Origin: a virus
DNA: 41,063 nucleotides
Reading direction: 5' to 3' (one strand)
IMG/VR virus record: IMGVR_UViG_3300042516_001797
Location: 1 to 41,063 of that record
Positions within the stretch are counted from its first letter, which is position 1, and every line of letters begins with the position of its first letter. A program made the translations under genes and the position numbers. The notes under the pieces were generated by a model. It did no database searches. It saw only the letters and a list, made by a program, of their open reading frames with translations, and was not told the DNA's origin. Below, piece by piece: positions 8,491 to 17,711 of this stretch.

Positions 8491-10226
8491 TACATATCAA
8501 ACCTTACAATGACATTCATATCAACATCGTCTCTTTTTTCCAAAGGATTTGCCAATTTAGCAACTGCCAATAACTCTCTGTCATCATTGTATAATCCAAT
8601 AGTAGTCATATATGGATTGAAATAAGAACTTGTAACATAATCTTCCAACATAAAACTACCTTTATCTTTATCCTTTAATACGGAAGGATTTTGTGTAAAA
8701 TTAAATTCATTTTTACGAATTTTACAAATAATTTCATGTTCGTGAATAGTCGTTGTTCCCCTAAACTTTCCGTAGAATCCATCTGTTAATTCATTATAGT
8801 CAAAACTTCCGGTTCTACCCAATAATGAATTTTCATACTTTGGTCTTGGATCAGAAACTACAACCATGCCTGTTTTATAGAAAACATTTCCAACTCTTGA
8901 AGTTTGATATGCATATCCATTTTGTAAACTATTATTTCTCAAATAAGATATTTCACTTGAAGTTAGTCCCTTATTGTATATTCTAATTTCATCTAATGAA
9001 CCAGAGAAACATTTAGTATTAGTTCCATCATCTGCAATAAAAAATTTATTATCATTCATTACATTTTGAACTATTAGTTTATTTGTAGATGAATTAAGAG
9101 TACCATCCACCCAAATTTGATAAACACTTCCTGTTTTTTGACAAACAATATGATGCCATGATTCAGTTGTTAATTGACTCGATGTTACTTCAGCAACTTC
9201 AAGTTCAGAACTTTGTTTAAACATTATAGTATTTGGGTTTGCTGATGTTTGATTTGTTACACAAATGTCAAACGGATATTGTTCTTGTCTTCTTATCGCC
9301 TCTACTATATTTCCCAATTCTAATGAATCTTCCGTTTTATAGTATACATCTTGAATAGTTTTTTTAGAGAATAAACTATTGTTAGATGAAGATACAAATG
9401 ATTGCGATGTTGGTAAATTTATCCAAAAACTAAATGCAAAATTTTTCGATTTATTAAAATTAAACAACTCACTATTTCTAACAGATAAGTAAGAACCATC
9501 AAAACCTGCACAAACACCAGATGATTGACTTGTATCGGTAGTTGGTATTCCAGGATAGTAAGTTATCTTCTTATGATTCTTTATATCAACTAAATTCTTA
9601 TATGCAGATGTATCTAACACATAGTTTAATTTTTTATTTCTATAATTGTATTCTCTATACTTTTCGTTAAATCCCAAATACATCATTAAGTAACCATCAC
9701 CAACAAATTTACTTTCATCGAATGAGGTATCTATCAAATTACCATAACCATCATCCTTCATGGTGTAATTGTAGGATGCAGTTGGACTAACATTGTTTAT
9801 TTCAAATGTTTTTTTACGAATACCCTCACCAAATAAATTCATTGGTATAACAAACATAGAACTTGATTGCCAAAGATATGTTACATTACTATCATCGGTA
9901 ATAGTTCCTGGTATTTTTTCTTTGTTGTATTCTGTGTAATAGTTGTGGTCTAAATAGTACCACAAAAGTTTTGGATCTAAACTTTGTGTTGTAAATACTC
10001 TTTCATATAAAGATGAAGATAGATTTGCAACATTTCCTATGTATTTATGATTTTCTGCATACAATGCACGATAAGTATTCAGTCCATAATTTTTGTAAAA
10101 AAAATAAACGGAAGAATCGGTTGTAAATTCCCAAAGTTTATTTGCTTCAAATGATTTAACTGTATATTCACCAGCCTTTAATCGTTTCCATGCAAGACTT
10201 ATATTATTTCTGAATTGGAATGACAT
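8490..10226 (-). CDS. LamG-like virion protein with the shared array C-terminus
   Basis: A 578-aa structural-type protein. Residues ~240-435 look like a LamG/concanavalin-like jelly roll: FAFSFWINLPTS, ESWHHIVCQKTGSVYQIWVDG and FSGSLDEIRIYNKGLTSSEI are the characteristic strands. The last ~85 residues carry the ending shared by five genes here: KIRKNEFNFTQNPS, then YMTTIGLYNDDRELLAVAKLANPLEK and a final basic/hydrophobic strand. The middle part of the array module is missing, so this member is a chimera that keeps only the tail. LamG folds often bind carbohydrate, so a surface-binding or decoration role is inferred. The gene starts one base after the preceding stop. Confidence 0.75.
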   Translation of the reverse strand: MSFQFRNNISLAWKRLKAGEYTVKSFEANKLWEFTTDSSVYFFYKNYGLNTYRALYAENHKYIGNVANLSSSLYERVFTTQSLDPKLLWYYLDHNYYTEYNKEKIPGTITDDSNVTYLWQSSSMFVIPMNLFGEGIRKKTFEINNVSPTASYNYTMKDDGYGNLIDTSFDESKFVGDGYLMMYLGFNEKYREYNYRNKKLNYVLDTSAYKNLVDIKNHKKITYYPGIPTTDTSQSSGVCAGFDGSYLSVRNSELFNFNKSKNFAFSFWINLPTSQSFVSSSNNSLFSKKTIQDVYYKTEDSLELGNIVEAIRRQEQYPFDICVTNQTSANPNTIMFKQSSELEVAEVTSSQLTTESWHHIVCQKTGSVYQIWVDGTLNSSTNKLIVQNVMNDNKFFIADDGTNTKCFSGSLDEIRIYNKGLTSSEISYLRNNSLQNGYAYQTSRVGNVFYKTGMVVVSDPRPKYENSLLGRTGSFDYNELTDGFYGKFRGTTTIHEHEIICKIRKNEFNFTQNPSVLKDKDKGSFMLEDYVTSSYFNPYMTTIGLYNDDRELLAVAKLANPLEKRDDVDMNVIVRFDM

Positions 10227-10227
10227 T

Positions 10228-11511
10228 TTAATTTAACCTCACTCTAACTTGAAAGATTACTTCATCGCCTGATGTTTTTAGTATAGGATTTTTTAATTTA
10301 CCAACCGCAATAAGTTGTCTCTTTTTGTTGTATAACCCTATGGTCGTTATGTATGACTTTGGATTATCTACCATAGAAATATACTTTAACTTTCCGTAAC
10401 TTCCAGATGTATATGTTATATTTGAACTATAATTGAAATTATTGGGTGAAACTCTACAAAAATATGTTTCATAAACTTTTCGTTCAGTTGATCTACCAAA
10501 CCAAGATCCAGTAGATGTTCTTAACGAATGTGTTGCATAAGTTAATGGGGAACATGAAGAACTTATTGATAAAAATAAACGATAAGCATTGTAACTTTCA
10601 GTCGGAGCAGTTGATGTTTGTAATGAACAAGATTGATCCATAACAGCACCATCTAAAACAACAAGGCCTTTTTTTGGAAAAATTACTCCCCAAGCATCAT
10701 CAGTATATTCACCATAAATTCCGTCTTGTAAAGATCCAGAAACCAAGTAATAGTAATCTTTTAGTTCTTCTGTTTGTTTTACACTTTCATTTATATCTTG
10801 ACTTTCATCTATAAGTGTGTAATACTTTCCAAAATTTTGTATTTGTTCCGGTGTTAGTATAGTTCCACTTGATGTTAGAAAACTTGAATAAGGTGCAAGA
10901 GTCATTTGGAAGTTACCAGCATCTATTGCATCCTTGAATATATCTCTATCAAACTGTATAGTGTAGAAATAATCACCGTTTTTATCATTTTTAAATTTGA
11001 ATTTTCCATCTGTTGTATCGAAACATTCAAGCATATATTTTCTATACATAGATTTTGCAGGAAGAAATTGTGTTTTTCCTTCAATATATGATGAACCAGA
11101 ACCACTTATATGTGCATAAGCTATATCAAATTGACGATATGAATTGTGAGAATCCTCTTCTTTATCGAAAACCGGTAGGTAATAACTTTTATGTTGTATT
11201 TCTACTGAACCAGTGTGAAATGTTTTTAACTTTTCGCTCGTGTTACAACTAAACAACCCATTGGTTATATGTTTACGGTATGGACCAATGTAATCTGTTT
11301 CTGTTTGTATTTTTTTGTAAATAAAACTTGGTAAATCTTCTAAACTCCAACCATCATTTATGAAAGTTATCAATGGTCTTGGGGATTTTGGAGTAGTTTC
11401 GTTTACTATTATTATTTTATCAGTTGGCGGAAATTGTTCATCTATTTGAAACTGCACATATTGTTTTAGCAATTCCAATACAAACTTATTTATTTGTAAA
11501 GATCCTATCAT
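10228..11511 (-). CDS. Paralogous tail/virion protein, array member (427 aa)
   Basis: This protein has the full ~350-residue module of the array. The block order is a Tyr-rich YYLPVF segment, FDIAYAHISGSGSSY, a YRKYML helix, an FYTIQFDRDIFKDAIDAGNFQ strand pair, TLIDESQD, YYLVSGSLQDGIY, GVIFPKKGLVVLDG, YFCRVSPNNFNYSSN, and the ending YITTIGLYNKKRQLIAVGKLKNP. The first ~100 residues are specific to this member. No enzymatic motif is visible and the function is not established. It lies between a LamG-containing relative and a small unknown gene. A structural role in the baseplate, neck or fibre attachment is inferred from the neighbours and the beta-rich Ser/Tyr/Gly composition. Confidence 0.75.
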   Translation of the reverse strand: MIGSLQINKFVLELLKQYVQFQIDEQFPPTDKIIIVNETTPKSPRPLITFINDGWSLEDLPSFIYKKIQTETDYIGPYRKHITNGLFSCNTSEKLKTFHTGSVEIQHKSYYLPVFDKEEDSHNSYRQFDIAYAHISGSGSSYIEGKTQFLPAKSMYRKYMLECFDTTDGKFKFKNDKNGDYFYTIQFDRDIFKDAIDAGNFQMTLAPYSSFLTSSGTILTPEQIQNFGKYYTLIDESQDINESVKQTEELKDYYYLVSGSLQDGIYGEYTDDAWGVIFPKKGLVVLDGAVMDQSCSLQTSTAPTESYNAYRLFLSISSSCSPLTYATHSLRTSTGSWFGRSTERKVYETYFCRVSPNNFNYSSNITYTSGSYGKLKYISMVDNPKSYITTIGLYNKKRQLIAVGKLKNPILKTSGDEVIFQVRVRLN

Positions 11512-11523
11512 TTAAAACCAACC

Positions 11524-11910
11524 TTAAATGTTATTAACAAAATTTTTATCAAAAAAACTATCTGGAACATCCTTCAAAGTTCTTCTGATTTCAGCAACAA
11601 TGTCCGTATTAGTTTTATCCAGTGATATTAACGCATCATCTAATGCCTTTAACAACAATTCACCATCTATTTCACTTGCAACACGAAATTTATTATCTCG
11701 TATTGTGTCTAAGAATATCTGTGCAGAATTTGTCACTACTATCGAAAATATTGCATTCGTAACATTTGGATCTGGATCATTTATTAGAAAAAAATCTTCT
11801 TCTGTCAATGTTCCAGGATCTAATGTTTGTTGTAAATATGCCGGAAATGTTGGAACTCTTGATACTACTTTTGTTGCTAGTGTTGATATTATCTGTTCTC
11901 TTGTATACAT
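11524..11910 (-). CDS. Small acidic protein of unknown function in the array
   Basis: This 128-aa protein is not recognised. It is soluble, mostly helical by composition and mildly acidic, with no signal peptide or membrane segment. It starts MYTREQIISTLATKVV and ends in DVPDSFFDKNFVNNI. It begins one base after the stop of the 1194-aa array protein and ends 12 bp before the 427-aa member, so it is co-transcribed with both. A small helical partner between large structural paralogues could be a chaperone, adaptor or minor virion component; the sequence does not decide. Confidence 0.7.
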   Translation of the reverse strand: MYTREQIISTLATKVVSRVPTFPAYLQQTLDPGTLTEEDFFLINDPDPNVTNAIFSIVVTNSAQIFLDTIRDNKFRVASEIDGELLLKALDDALISLDKTNTDIVAEIRRTLKDVPDSFFDKNFVNNI

Positions 11911-11911
11911 A

Positions 11912-14900
11912 TTACCAACTCAATCTTATTTTGATTAGAACATCATTTTGTGGTGATTTCTGTATTGGTTTACTTAACTTAGCAACAGCAAGTAATTCTT
12001 TTTTCTCGTTATACAAACCAACACTTGTTATGTAAGTAATTGGATTTTGTATAAAACACTCATATTTGAGATAACCCTTTTTGTCTCCACTATCAATAAC
12101 AAAAGTTGGATTTGTTGTATAGTTTGCCTCGGTAGTCGGAACACGAACAAAGTAATGATTTGTTGTTTTTCTTCTAACATTTCTGGCTTTCATAGGATAA
12201 CCAAGAGCAGCCGCACCACTTATAGATGTATGTAACTTCCAAGCATTATCACCAGCAATATTACTGCCGCTAACACTATTGAAATTCAAATAATCATTCA
12301 ATCGTGCACCATTCAGAACAATAACGCCTAAGTTTGGATATACTTTACCATAAACTTCATATTGAGATCCTGTTTGAGCAGGATATATTCCTTCCGAAAG
12401 ACTACCACTTACTATCTCATAATAACTATATGGATCCTCAACACAGAACGATGTTTGGTTAGCATCGCCTGAATTATCTATCAATGAAAGTATTTTAGCA
12501 CTTGTACCCGCAACTTTTACATTACTACCAGTATGAACATTATTTGCATAGTGACTACCACTTAATTGAGCAAGATTTATTTGGAAATTACCTAAATCAA
12601 GTTTATCGCTCAATCCATCTCTATAAAAGTTTATTACATAAATATCCTTTGGATTCCACAAAGAAGATGTTTCTTGTGCCTCTTGAATCAAAGGAACATT
12701 ATAGAATGTAAAATACTTATCAGGCGCTTCAAGTGCCAGCAATCTATATTGTGAATATATTGCCCTTGCAGGACTATCAGCTGCATCATATCCAGATGCA
12801 AGTGAACCAGAACCTTCTTGATGTCCATAAGCAACTGCATAGTATGATTTTTTACCACAACCTTCACAATCTGTTATATCATAATAATATGATTTAGATG
12901 CAGTTGGTTGAGTTGAACTTGTCAAATAACAATCTAATGATTGTGATGTATTGAATAAACCACGAATCAAATCTGTTTTTACACCAGTTAATACATCTGC
13001 ACCAAAAAGGAATGGGTGGTGTATTCTCACCGGTCTGTTTTCACAATCTTCCTTTGGTCTTGTTTCACCAACACTCTGTCCTTCTGCAATTCCATAAGGA
13101 TTTGGATTAGGAACTGGATAAAATTTCTTATTTAATTTTTTAGTAGCTGGAATTTCAGTTACTTTACCAGTAACAGGATTCTTATATGTTATCGATGGGT
13201 AATTTAGATAATGTGTTAATATCTGTATTTCAATACAACCACATGGATTCGTTGGATCAACTATCCACTCTTCTTCTTGACTTTCAGTTGCACAACCTAC
13301 ACGCTCTTCATCTAACTGAATTGAATCAAGCGAAGTAATTTGTCCTACGCCAAAATTATCAATATATGGGGCTTCAACTAAATTCCAATAATAAAATTGA
13401 CCATAATTTGGCGAATTAGGATTTGTTTCTAATTGTATATTAGAACGAGAAGTTATTCCACCAAATTGTATAGACCTTAGTATCAAATCTAAGGCATAAG
13501 GTCCTCTTAATTCTGCACGCTCTTGTTCGGATGCATTTGCGGGATATTCTAATTTATCACCATTGTTTATATTTTTGGTAGTTACCAAATCTTTTGCAAT
13601 ATAAATTATTCTCTTTCCGGCACATAATACATCGAAGAATATTTTCTTTCTTCTTTTTAAGAATGTTTTGAATACTGTTTCTGTTCCAGTAAAACATGGA
13701 TCATTATCCAACGGAACTCTGTTTACATTTATAGGTCCAATATTTCTTGTTACAAAATTTGGACTATTTCTATTAAATTTAGCAGCACCAACCACCTCAA
13801 TTACTTCACCATTTGATGTAGTATTTACAGTTGATGTTAAATTTAAAAATGTTTGAGATTGTTGATCAAATGGATTCAAGTCATCTGCAATATCTTGCCA
13901 ATCAACTCCATCCCTTAAACCCATTAGCCAGTTAAATGATGGAAATGTTTCTCCTGTATTTGGATTAACAAAGTTTTGATATGGTAGTTCACAGTCTGCA
14001 ACAAAATTTCCATTGAAATCCACATTACCACATCCAGTCTGTCCACCACAACCAGCTTCAACAGCAGCAATAAATCTTCCTTGTGGTAATTTACTTATAT
14101 CAAATGGATAATTTGTTGTCTCAAATCCGTTAAATGCTGAAATATTGGTTATTAAATCAGCAGCACCTTTTATGTATTTTTTTTCTTGTGTCTGTTGATT
14201 ATATGCACCGACTATTATCGCCTCTAATTTTCCAAGCCAATTACCATTAGTATTTGTTAATAAGATTGTTTCAGAAGTTGTATAGAATCCATTAGGACCC
14301 CTTTCTTGCAACAAACCATTAAGAGTAAAACCAACAGCACCAGGTTGAATTATATTAGCAGGTGGTTCTTGGCCGAAAGTAGGACATATTGAATTTATAT
14401 CCTTTACAAGTGTTGCTTTCTTACCGACCTTTGAATTATATCCACTTTCAGCTTCTATTCTATCATTTATATGATCCAATAGATTTCTATTTACAACATT
14501 TCCATTTTCTAAAACAGGAATTTGTGAAAATCTTAAAATAGAGTTTACTTGTTCTACCATTCCTGGAACATCATAGTAATATTTGTATATTAACTTATCA
14601 TTTCCATTTGAACATTTTTCAACTTTATATGCAACTTCAGCAGTTGTTAATTTCTTCCAACCACCTGTTACAGAGTATCTTTGATTCGCAGTTATGTATG
14701 GTGCAATGTTAGTATTACAACATCTATAAACATTTAACCACAATTCACATGGTGGTTCTATTAGATAATCCTTTCCCTTTACTTTTACTTGTATTTTATT
14801 ACCAAGTGATTGATTTCCAGGAACAGATCTTTCTTGAACATCAAAATAAAAATAACATTCTGGTTGAAATGTAAGTCCACCTACTCCAGAAGTAGAACCA

Positions 14901-15496
14901 GTTGATAAATTTCCTGTTAATGAACTTGAACTAACACCACCTGCACCACCTTGACCACCATTCATTTGTGGAACAGCTGGAACTAATATAGATTGTTGAA
15001 CAGTTTGTTGTCTTCCAACACTAACTAATGAACGAAGTCTTCTATAAATTATCGCAGAGTTTGTTGATGCAGATGACCAATTTCCTAAATTATTGGAAGA
15101 ATCTATGGAACCATCGTTATCAGTATCGATATAGTTATACCAATTAGGATTTCTATTAGATATTAAATCAGCAGGTGTTCCACCTAAAATATTATTAAAT
15201 TCTTCTATCCAATCAGAATATTGTTTTGTTGCACCACCATTTGTATCACGAAGATATTGTGCAAATATGTTGTATATTATTCTAAACTCATTTAAGGTAT
15301 TTCTTTGTAGTTGAAGATTATCAGCAATAGTATCATTTCCACTTGATCTCCAATCTGCAATTTGAGCATCTAATGAATCTATCTCCGCATCGATAGCAGA
15401 AACTTGTAATTCTAATGTAGATAATTGTCTATTTTGAACAGCAGTATTTGCCGCATTCAATACGCTTAAAATTATATCGCTAAATAAATCTTCCAT
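11912..15496 (-). CDS. Large multidomain virion protein ending in the array module (1194 aa)
   Basis: Residues ~1-90 form a helical, heptad-like N-terminus (LSTLELQVSAIDAEIDSLDAQIADW). A DTDNDGSID loop at 124-132 matches the DxDxDGxxD calcium-binding loop of EF-hand and dockerin-type sites. A Gly/Ser-rich linker follows (~175-205), then a long Cys-containing region (~205-840) with no recognised fold. Residues ~840-1194 are the complete shared module: YYYDITDCEGCG, YYAVAYGHQEGSGS, YVINFYRDGLSDKLDLGNFQ, ILSLIDNSGD, YYEIVSGSLSEGIY, HYFVRVP and YITSVGLYNEKKELLAVAKL. A structural tail role is inferred from context and size. Its last coding bases share a 23-nt identical stretch with the 372-aa paralogue. 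An AAGG site precedes the ATG. Confidence 0.75.
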   Translation of the reverse strand: MEDLFSDIILSVLNAANTAVQNRQLSTLELQVSAIDAEIDSLDAQIADWRSSGNDTIADNLQLQRNTLNEFRIIYNIFAQYLRDTNGGATKQYSDWIEEFNNILGGTPADLISNRNPNWYNYIDTDNDGSIDSSNNLGNWSSASTNSAIIYRRLRSLVSVGRQQTVQQSILVPAVPQMNGGQGGAGGVSSSSLTGNLSTGSTSGVGGLTFQPECYFYFDVQERSVPGNQSLGNKIQVKVKGKDYLIEPPCELWLNVYRCCNTNIAPYITANQRYSVTGGWKKLTTAEVAYKVEKCSNGNDKLIYKYYYDVPGMVEQVNSILRFSQIPVLENGNVVNRNLLDHINDRIEAESGYNSKVGKKATLVKDINSICPTFGQEPPANIIQPGAVGFTLNGLLQERGPNGFYTTSETILLTNTNGNWLGKLEAIIVGAYNQQTQEKKYIKGAADLITNISAFNGFETTNYPFDISKLPQGRFIAAVEAGCGGQTGCGNVDFNGNFVADCELPYQNFVNPNTGETFPSFNWLMGLRDGVDWQDIADDLNPFDQQSQTFLNLTSTVNTTSNGEVIEVVGAAKFNRNSPNFVTRNIGPINVNRVPLDNDPCFTGTETVFKTFLKRRKKIFFDVLCAGKRIIYIAKDLVTTKNINNGDKLEYPANASEQERAELRGPYALDLILRSIQFGGITSRSNIQLETNPNSPNYGQFYYWNLVEAPYIDNFGVGQITSLDSIQLDEERVGCATESQEEEWIVDPTNPCGCIEIQILTHYLNYPSITYKNPVTGKVTEIPATKKLNKKFYPVPNPNPYGIAEGQSVGETRPKEDCENRPVRIHHPFLFGADVLTGVKTDLIRGLFNTSQSLDCYLTSSTQPTASKSYYYDITDCEGCGKKSYYAVAYGHQEGSGSLASGYDAADSPARAIYSQYRLLALEAPDKYFTFYNVPLIQEAQETSSLWNPKDIYVINFYRDGLSDKLDLGNFQINLAQLSGSHYANNVHTGSNVKVAGTSAKILSLIDNSGDANQTSFCVEDPYSYYEIVSGSLSEGIYPAQTGSQYEVYGKVYPNLGVIVLNGARLNDYLNFNSVSGSNIAGDNAWKLHTSISGAAALGYPMKARNVRRKTTNHYFVRVPTTEANYTTNPTFVIDSGDKKGYLKYECFIQNPITYITSVGLYNEKKELLAVAKLSKPIQKSPQNDVLIKIRLSW

Positions 15497-15504
15497 GTAT
15501 TACC

Positions 15505-16557
15505 TTAATAATCGAGTTTAACTTTAATAACAACTTCTCTATCAAATGATTTTTCTATCGGCTGACTTAATTTTGCAACAGCCAATAAGTTTTGAAAATC
15601 ATCATATAAACCAACGGTAGTAACATACACCTTTGGATCATCATACATTCTTGTGTGTTTCAACTGATTTGATCCTGTAAAGAAACTTGGATTGTTTGTA
15701 AAGTTAAACTCATTATTAAGTAATCTTACAAAATAATAAGAAGATGCAACAACTTCACTTGTTGAACCTTGGAATGAATGAGATACTGGATTTAATGACA
15801 TTGCACCACTTATCGATGTTACCAATTTGAATGCAGAATTGTCACCACTACCAGTTGCAGGACTACGCTTAGTTGCAAATGAAGCAGATGCATCTAATGC
15901 CCTACCATTCAGAACAATAACACCAAAATCAGGATAATATAATCCCCAAGGAGTAGTATCTGCTGTATAGATTCCATTATTTATACTTCCACTTCTAATA
16001 TAATACACTCTACCGCCTTGCGTTGCAAGTTCAGTAGTAGGTGCACCTGAATCGTCAATCAATGTAAATACTTTATTTGAGGAGGATATTGCAACACCAG
16101 ACGAAGACATTTCAGCTAATGTTAATTGCCATGTATTGGTGTTCATTCTATCTTTAAATCTTGCACGGTTTACATTTACTACATAGATGTATTCTGATGT
16201 TTCATCATTTGAAAACTTGAATAAATTTTGACCTGCATTCAAAAGTAATTGTTTATATTGTGCATATACTGCCTTTGTTGGATAATCATATATGTTCATA
16301 CCAAATGAACCGGTAGAAGATCCACTACCAGCCGCATCACCATAAGCAATAGCAAACTGTGATTCTGCACCTTGTAAATTTGATTGACTATTAAATATTT
16401 CATAATAGTATCTTTTTTCATTATCAGATTGTGCAGAACTAGAATGCATTTGAGATAGTGCCGCCTGTTGTTTTGACCATAACGGAGCAGTTATTACTTC
16501 TCTTTGTGAGGTTTGAACTGAATCTGATGTAAACTTTTTAAAAGAAAAAACACTCAT
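15505..16557 (-). CDS. Paralogous tail/virion protein, array member (350 aa)
   Basis: This member is almost only the shared module. A ~35-residue N-terminus (ending TAPLWSKQQAALSQMH) leads into RYYYEIFNSQSNLQGAESQ, FAIAYGDAAGSGS, YIYVVNVNRARFKDRMNTNTWQ, TLIDDSGAP, VYYIRSGSINNGIY, GVIVLNGRALD, SYYFVRLLNNEFNFTNNPS and the ending YVTTVGLYDDFQNLLAVAKLSQPIEK. It has no signal peptide, membrane segment or catalytic motif. Of all members it best defines the domain boundaries. The ATG lies four bases after the preceding stop with only a weak GAG upstream, suggesting translational coupling. The function is unknown; a virion structural role is inferred. Confidence 0.78.
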   Translation of the reverse strand: MSVFSFKKFTSDSVQTSQREVITAPLWSKQQAALSQMHSSSAQSDNEKRYYYEIFNSQSNLQGAESQFAIAYGDAAGSGSSTGSFGMNIYDYPTKAVYAQYKQLLLNAGQNLFKFSNDETSEYIYVVNVNRARFKDRMNTNTWQLTLAEMSSSGVAISSSNKVFTLIDDSGAPTTELATQGGRVYYIRSGSINNGIYTADTTPWGLYYPDFGVIVLNGRALDASASFATKRSPATGSGDNSAFKLVTSISGAMSLNPVSHSFQGSTSEVVASSYYFVRLLNNEFNFTNNPSFFTGSNQLKHTRMYDDPKVYVTTVGLYDDFQNLLAVAKLSQPIEKSFDREVVIKVKLDY

Positions 16558-16561
16558 AATT

Positions 16562-17680
16562 TTAATACTCTAGGGTTACACTAATTGTTAATTCACTATT
16601 TAAGGTTTTTTTGATTGGTTTACTTAACTTAGCAACCGCCATCAAATCTCCAGAACTGTTGTATAGTCCAACAGATGTAATATAAACAACTGGTTGTGAT
16701 TCCCAAGTTGTATTTATCACTCTTCCAGATATATCATTACCATTTGCATCGGATGTTCCCTTTGAATATGCCCATGTTGGATTATTTGATGCCATTGGAC
16801 CATAAGGGACTCTTACGAAATAGAATGATTCATTCTTTATTGAAACAGACCTTGCAGTAAATCCTTTACTTGCAGTAGCGGCAGCACCACTAATAGCAGT
16901 AAATAATTTGAAAGCATTATCACCATCAATATTACTTCCAGTAACAGTATTAAATGATGCAGATAAATTTAATTTATCGGCTGATAATAGGATTGCACCC
17001 TGACTTGGGAATACGATACCGTAGCAATGTGGTGCACTTGGATTGTAGATACCACCTTCGAGTGTTCCACTAACAACATATCTTGGTTTTGCAGATACCG
17101 TATCTAATTCCAATCTATTATTGCCGTCACCGGAATCATCTATCAATGATATTATAGTTGCACCTGGTTTTACTTTAACATTACTTCCAGTATGAACATT
17201 ATTTACAACAGAACTACCACTCAATTCTGCGATGTTTATTTGGAAGTTGCCTGGATCGAGTTTATCACCAAATTTATTACGATTTATATTGATTACATAA
17301 AAATCTGTCATAGGAGTATTTGAACCAGATAATTTTAATCCCCCTTCGTCTCCATCCAAACACATCAATTTGTATTGTGAATATATTGAAGTTGAAGGTG
17401 TATCGCTTTTGTTGGCGTCACTTCCACCTGCCCATGTTGAACCTGAACCGCTTATATGTCCGTATGCAACAGAAAACATTCTTTCATCATCACATGACAA
17501 AGAAGCGGATCCCCAAACTTCATAATAATAATCTTGTGATGAAGTTGTCTGTGTAGAACTTGTAAAAAATGTCAGTAACTCGGAAGTTCCTGTGCCCCAT
17601 AACGGAGTAATAAAAGATGATGATGCAATTATAGGTTGTATTCCAAGTGGTTCTATTGCACGAAAAATTCTGTCAGCCAT
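16562..17680 (-). CDS. Paralogous tail/virion protein, array member (372 aa)
   Basis: This is the first member of the array in transcription order. A ~30-residue N-terminus with TPLWGTG, similar to the TAPLWSK of the 350-aa member, precedes the full module: DYYYEVWGS, FSVAYGHISGSGS, FYVININRNKFGDKLDPGNFQ, IISLIDDSGD, YVVSGTLEGGIY, GIVFPSQGAILL, SFYFVRVPYGPM and YITSVGLYNSSGDLMAVAKLSKPIKK. It is particularly close to the module of the 1194-aa protein (both have NVHTGSNVKV and GSNI-GDNA-KL). An AGGATATAAAATG start context gives a good ribosome site. A structural role is inferred from neighbours. Confidence 0.78.
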   Translation of the reverse strand: MADRIFRAIEPLGIQPIIASSSFITPLWGTGTSELLTFFTSSTQTTSSQDYYYEVWGSASLSCDDERMFSVAYGHISGSGSTWAGGSDANKSDTPSTSIYSQYKLMCLDGDEGGLKLSGSNTPMTDFYVININRNKFGDKLDPGNFQINIAELSGSSVVNNVHTGSNVKVKPGATIISLIDDSGDGNNRLELDTVSAKPRYVVSGTLEGGIYNPSAPHCYGIVFPSQGAILLSADKLNLSASFNTVTGSNIDGDNAFKLFTAISGAAATASKGFTARSVSIKNESFYFVRVPYGPMASNNPTWAYSKGTSDANGNDISGRVINTTWESQPVVYITSVGLYNSSGDLMAVAKLSKPIKKTLNSELTISVTLEY

Positions 17681-17711
17681 TTTATATCCTATATTTTAAT
17701 GCAAAAAAACA

